Positions 60,101 through 64,000 of a stretch of DNA of 64,000 bases are shown here, in pieces. Made by a program: the position numbers and the translations under genes. The notes beneath the pieces were generated by a model. It did not search any database. It saw only the letters and a list, made by a program, of their open reading frames with translations, and had not been told where the DNA came from. The stretch comes from Typha latifolia (lineage: Eukaryota > Streptophyta > Magnoliopsida > Poales > Typhaceae). Each line of letters starts with the position of its first letter. Within the stretch, counting starts at the first letter, position 1. The stretch spans positions 22,470,704-22,534,703 of the forward strand of contig CM034099.1 in the NCBI GenBank assembly GCA_019914945.1, in the 5' to 3' direction.

Positions 60101-62980
60101 TCAAGTTCAAAAGTGAGGTGGAGTGCTTGAATACAAAAATATGAAAAAACAATCGTTTTTTATCTACTTAAGCTTGTAAAGTAGTTGAATTAACACTATC
60201 TTATAACCACCTACATGTTCAAACTTAGGTAAAATCAGAGATCAGTCAGCTTATTAACCACAGGCCATCTACTATTCAACTAAAATTATCAGCTCATTCA
60301 TAGAGTCTAACAAAGTAAAATAGCAAGTTTTGCCCATTCTGTTACCAGATCATTAGACGTGAGCGTTGGTATAACAAACTACAGAGTTCTGACCCAAGCG
60401 ACTAGCAAATTTTGCCACTAAGATAAAAAGTCCAATTCATTATCGGAAGAATGCCTAACTTGCTCTACAATGCACATTTTCCTTATGCGGTTCAAAATTT
60501 GATTGATGCAAACAGGATGTTTGGCATTGTTATCAGTCACTTACTGCATGAAGAGCAAGAGCAATTCATTATTGCATTACATCATCACCATCATGAACTA
60601 GCTATGAGAGTCAACTTAGAACGAGAGATTCCATGGAAAACTGGTTGTATGCATAGCCTAGTATCAACATGAAGTGGTCCTTCAAGAATATGTGCTATGC
60701 CAATTGCATGCATGGTGTTGGCAAAAAGATTCAAAAATTCTTAAGCAAGAGAGCTAAATGTATGTTTATAGATATATAGTACCAGATATCAGTGCTCCAT
60801 ATGTATTATATCACCAAAATGCAAATATACATGATTTCATTCAGCATTAAGAGAGAAACTAAAGCTACATGAGCACATGCATATGAAAGAGCTGAGGACT
60901 CCTGAAGAACTTCTCAAATTAATTACAGATTCCAAAATTTGAATTGTTTACAGGTCCACGACTCATAGGGAAAACTAAAAATTAAAAGGACATACTCAGA
61001 TCGATAACATGTAGTTATCAACTTTTTGGACCAACAATATTTTCAATCTTAATTCTTAGATAGGTCGAAACCAACCTATTTAATATTTCAACAGAGAGAG
61101 ATATTTCACCAAAGTTGGAAAGGTTCTGGTTAATAAAAGCAGGGGAACAAAATATAGAATTATTCAGAGTTCAAACATGAAGTGACAATTTATTTCTGTG
61201 ATGCCTCCACATCAGCACAAAATTTTCACCTTTTCCAGCAAGTAGTTTATTCAAGATGGTATGTACTACAAAATCTTTCCAATGATATTTCATGACTAAG
61301 GAGGAGATACAACTGAATGAGCTTGCACAGTTCTTCCCCAAGCTTCAAGGACAAACTGTGGTCTAAATTTTTCAGGTTGAATTAACGAATGGCCAAATTA
61401 CAATGAATCCTCCATCATCTTTTCCATTTCCCCTCAACCAGCAATCATATCATATTGTATCAAATGACACTTGACTAAATACAGTCAGTTTAACAAGATA
61501 GTTACAGCAGTTACTGTCTCATATAATTTTGTTGTGTATGAATGATGAGAAATGAGACCAAAAAGGAAAAAGAGAGTGAACCACAAAATCAGATTAAGCT
61601 TTCTTCTTCCATTTTTTAGGTACAACAGTAATCAAATGTGGACAAGCAAATATCACCTCATCAAGGAAATTGGAGAGAATAAACATCACTAATTCAGTAT
61701 GTGAAGTTTCATAAAAGAGAGTTAGAGAAATGAGAAAAATAACAAACATTTGAGGCAAGAAAAAATGAAACCTGTGATGCACAAAACACAACCACCGAGA
61801 GCTGACCACGCTTTTATGCTGTTTGTCTTGAAAAAAAGATAGATATACACTGGGTTGAATGCCCGCAGAACAGAAATGTCGTACTTAAGTATGTTATATA
61901 CTCCAACAGAGCCCAAATTTAAGAACCAAAGTGCTAAAATAGGCGAAAACAAGAAACCAACTTTGCCAGTTCCAAACCTCTGTATGCTGAACAATAACAC
62001 AAGAACCACAATCGAAACAAGCACCACAGCATCTGCAGAAAGAGCCTAAGAATTTCATAAGAGATTGCATGGAAATAGATGAAACAAAAGGCTAATAAAT
62101 CAGAATCCAAAGATACTACATGCTGAGCATGAGCAGGTTTATGAACGAAGTGTGCAGGATACCTGTATTGAAGCCTGGAACTTCACCCTGGAGACCACTA
62201 ACAGCAGACATTACTGCTTATAACAGGAAATAAATTAGGCAGCAATATATTACTGTAGATCTTTGGGGAGAAAAACAACAATTACAAGACATGCTGTAAT
62301 TTGTCAACCTATCACTAACTGGCATTGACAGATGTAAAAATAAAATAGTTTTAGTAATTTACTGTACCTGACATTGATGGAGTAAGAATACCATCTCCAA
62401 TTATCATGGAAGTACCCATCAGAACCAAAAATAAGAGAAGATTTTTGAATGAGGACCTTTTTTCTAAACAATCCTTTATGTATAGTGCTCTTTCCAGCTC
62501 AGGAGTTGGCAATTTAAGCCGAAAACTTGAGATATCTTCATCAGCGCGCTGCTGATTTGGAAGTAGACTAATTTTTGCATATCTGCAAATCAATGAATAC
62601 AATGCAAACGTGCCTCCTGCAATCACAGAGAGAGAAGCTCTTGAATCATTTCCATATTAAACTTACAAAATATGATAACTACAAATGTACAAATAGACAT
62701 TTATCTGAGAATATATGAATGAATTACAACTTTCCATAACCTATCTCATACCTTCACCATTGTCGTTAGCTTTCAGCACTACAAAGACATATTTCGCAAA
62801 AGGAATTATTGCAATTGTGTACATAACTAATGATAGAGCTCCCAGGACGTCAACCTCTGATTTTATCGGAACTTTGCTGAATACATCACTGAATACATAT
62901 AAGGGACTTGTGCCCATGTCACCATAAACAACACCGAGAGTTTGAAATGCCATTGCAAGAGTACTCCAAATTGATAACTC
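57163..62980 (-). CDS. KUP12: HAK/KUP/KT potassium transporter (KUP12 type), 5' end outside window
   Basis: Eight exons join in frame from the 5' side: 62980-62752, 62616-62368, 62213-62163, 62032-61772, 59142-59090, 58979-58865, 58682-58428, 58196-57163 (TGA). They encode 748 residues. The visible protein starts inside the first membrane segment ([20 protein letters not shown]) and carries the family signature [13 protein letters not shown]. Further hallmarks are [51 protein letters not shown] and the cytosolic tail ending GMTYMV. About ten hydrophobic segments are visible. The long acidic C-terminal domain and SDVFSKVPI match KUP12-like transporters better than KUP7. These proteins carry K+ into the cell or between compartments, driven by the H+ gradient. 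Roughly the first 80-100 residues must lie in an exon beyond 64000. The 2.6-kb intron at 59143-61771 contains two repeat relics. Confidence 0.95.
59446..59552 (-). mobile_element. Possible SINE remnant in transporter intron
   Basis: The minus strand reads GGCTTACGCTCAAGGGGTCA then GGTTCAAGCC (box B-like) and, further on, AGGAGCTTTGTGCAC. The order is that of plant tRNA-derived SINEs. The copy is short and degraded, so the call is tentative. Confidence 0.35.
59911..60195 (+). mobile_element. TRIM-like miniature LTR element in transporter intron
   Basis: LTR 1 (59911-59988, 78 bp) starts TGTTAG and ends CTAACA. It is followed directly by TGGCATCA, a decayed TGGTATCA primer binding site. LTR 2 (about 60124-60195) starts TGCTTGAATACAAAAATAT and aligns with LTR 1 (TGTTAGAATACAAAAATAT). 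A purine-rich stretch (GTGAGGTGGAG) stands before it. The internal part is about 135 bp with no coding capacity. No clean target-site duplication is visible. Confidence 0.6.
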
Positions 62981-64000
62981 CTGAAGTGTATTAAAAACCA
63001 AGAAAAGGAAAGTAACTAAATTAGTCTGCATTGTTTTCAATGACGAAATAACATATTATTTGCAATTAACTAAGTAGTCAGAGAAACAACTTATGAAGAA
63101 AAGTAATGAAGAGTAGGACAACAAAAATGGTTGTACTTCTCTACTTAATCGAGGATTCGAGGATAACTTGTGTAAATCATCGAGATGATTCGAGCGTGTC
63201 CAATAAAGAGTGCATGAAGCATCAAGAATAAGGAAAAGTGATTTGCTGACACTTTGGAGTTGTTTAACCAGTATCACAAGGGATTTTGGCTTAATCTTCA
63301 TAGTACTAATTGACAAGACTATAACCACCTTTTTGTACTTAACTACAGTGAATTATATTATTATGTCAGAAATGTATTTATTGAACTATCTAAATATCAT
63401 AATTTATCCCGACCTACAATATCCCCAAGTTTTCATTGTTCCTCCACTATTTCACTTACTTTTGGTGTTAGTGTGTTTGTCTCAATTAAGTGTTGGTGGT
63501 TGAAAGAATTAACTCTTCCATAATGGCAAGATCCAATTCAGAAATCCAGTAATCTGCCATAACCAGAACGTAATACATTTCAACAGGAATTTGCTAGTGC
63601 GATGCAGGAATCCAGCTAACACACTGCTTAAATACTGATTCAACCTTGTCTGTAAAGGTACAACTTTCAAGATCTTTAAAGTTAGTAAGCAATAATTTAT
63701 AGGAGTCTGCTGTGTATGGCCTCTATTCAAATATCCAACTCATTAATACATTCTACCGCAAATTTTCTGAGCTTGGAGAATGAGTCTAGTAAGAATCCTC
63801 TGTACCAAAGAGCAGCGAATTCTAGGAAAGCACTCACCTTTCCTTTGCCACAACAGTTAATGATATAACTTAAGGTATCAGTGATGGATTGGCCAACAAA
63901 AATGAAAGCAACCAATTACAGACTACATTGGAGAAGAAAAATGGTTCCAACAAATTAATCAACCAGACTTGTAACGGTTGCAACAAGATTTTGATAAACC
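62981..64000. other. Probable first-intron DNA of the transporter gene
   Basis: No exon of the transporter's N-terminus (acidic region before the first membrane segment) could be recognised up to the window edge, so this is taken as intron. Nothing else was found. Confidence 0.5.

Noticed and set aside
1..64000. CRISPR arrays, operons, rRNA or tRNA genes, organelle insertions
   Set aside because: None seen. Repeats present are microsatellites, single tandem duplications and transposon relics; gene structure is nuclear plant throughout.

Overview
This is a stretch of nuclear plant DNA. Genes are split by AT-rich introns with GT-AG borders, protein families are plant-specific, and plant-type SINE, TRIM, LTR and hAT-like relics lie between and inside the genes. 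The AP-1 gamma, TPS and HAK proteins read most like monocot versions outside the grasses. That placement is inference from remembered family resemblance, not from a database search. All exon borders were read by hand; wherever several exons are joined, the reading frame closes exactly.

Layout, left to right. 1-8626 (+): the 3' two thirds of a KIN-4C-type kinesin (14 exons; the motor domain lies left of the window), with a hAT-like element in one intron. 9.45-9.58 kb and 21.03-21.62 kb: two separate broken relics of kinesin-4 sequence. 10890-13086 (+): an LRR receptor-like pseudokinase. 14522-15736 (+): a single-exon membrane RING-H2 (ATL-type) ubiquitin ligase. 19396-19905 (-): a small plant-specific protein of unknown function. 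22606-38290 (-): a complete 19-exon gamma-adaptin of the AP-1 clathrin adaptor, with a solo LTR and a SINE in its introns. 40032-42341 (+): an NHL-repeat membrane protein with an apparent frameshift near its 3' end. 43213-45996 (-): a class II trehalose-phosphate synthase close to TPS6, with a probable 3-kb leader intron reaching about 49.3 kb. 57163-62980 (-): eight 3' exons of a HAK/KUP potassium transporter close to KUP12; its 5' end lies beyond the right edge.

The genes are ordinary, functionally unrelated nuclear genes. They include vesicle coat (AP-1), microtubule motor (KIN-4C), sugar-phosphate signalling (TPS), K+ transport (HAK), receptor-like signalling (RLK) and ubiquitination (ATL). 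I found no operon-like or defence-like system and no new multi-gene system. The most informative signals are structural. One kinesin relic contains an inversion junction. A solo LTR has a target-site duplication proven by an empty-site copy next to it. An unusual number of short (44-102 bp) tandem duplications sit in introns. The NHL gene carries a probable frameshift. A GC-rich, promoter-like island at 50.8-52.4 kb has no gene attached.
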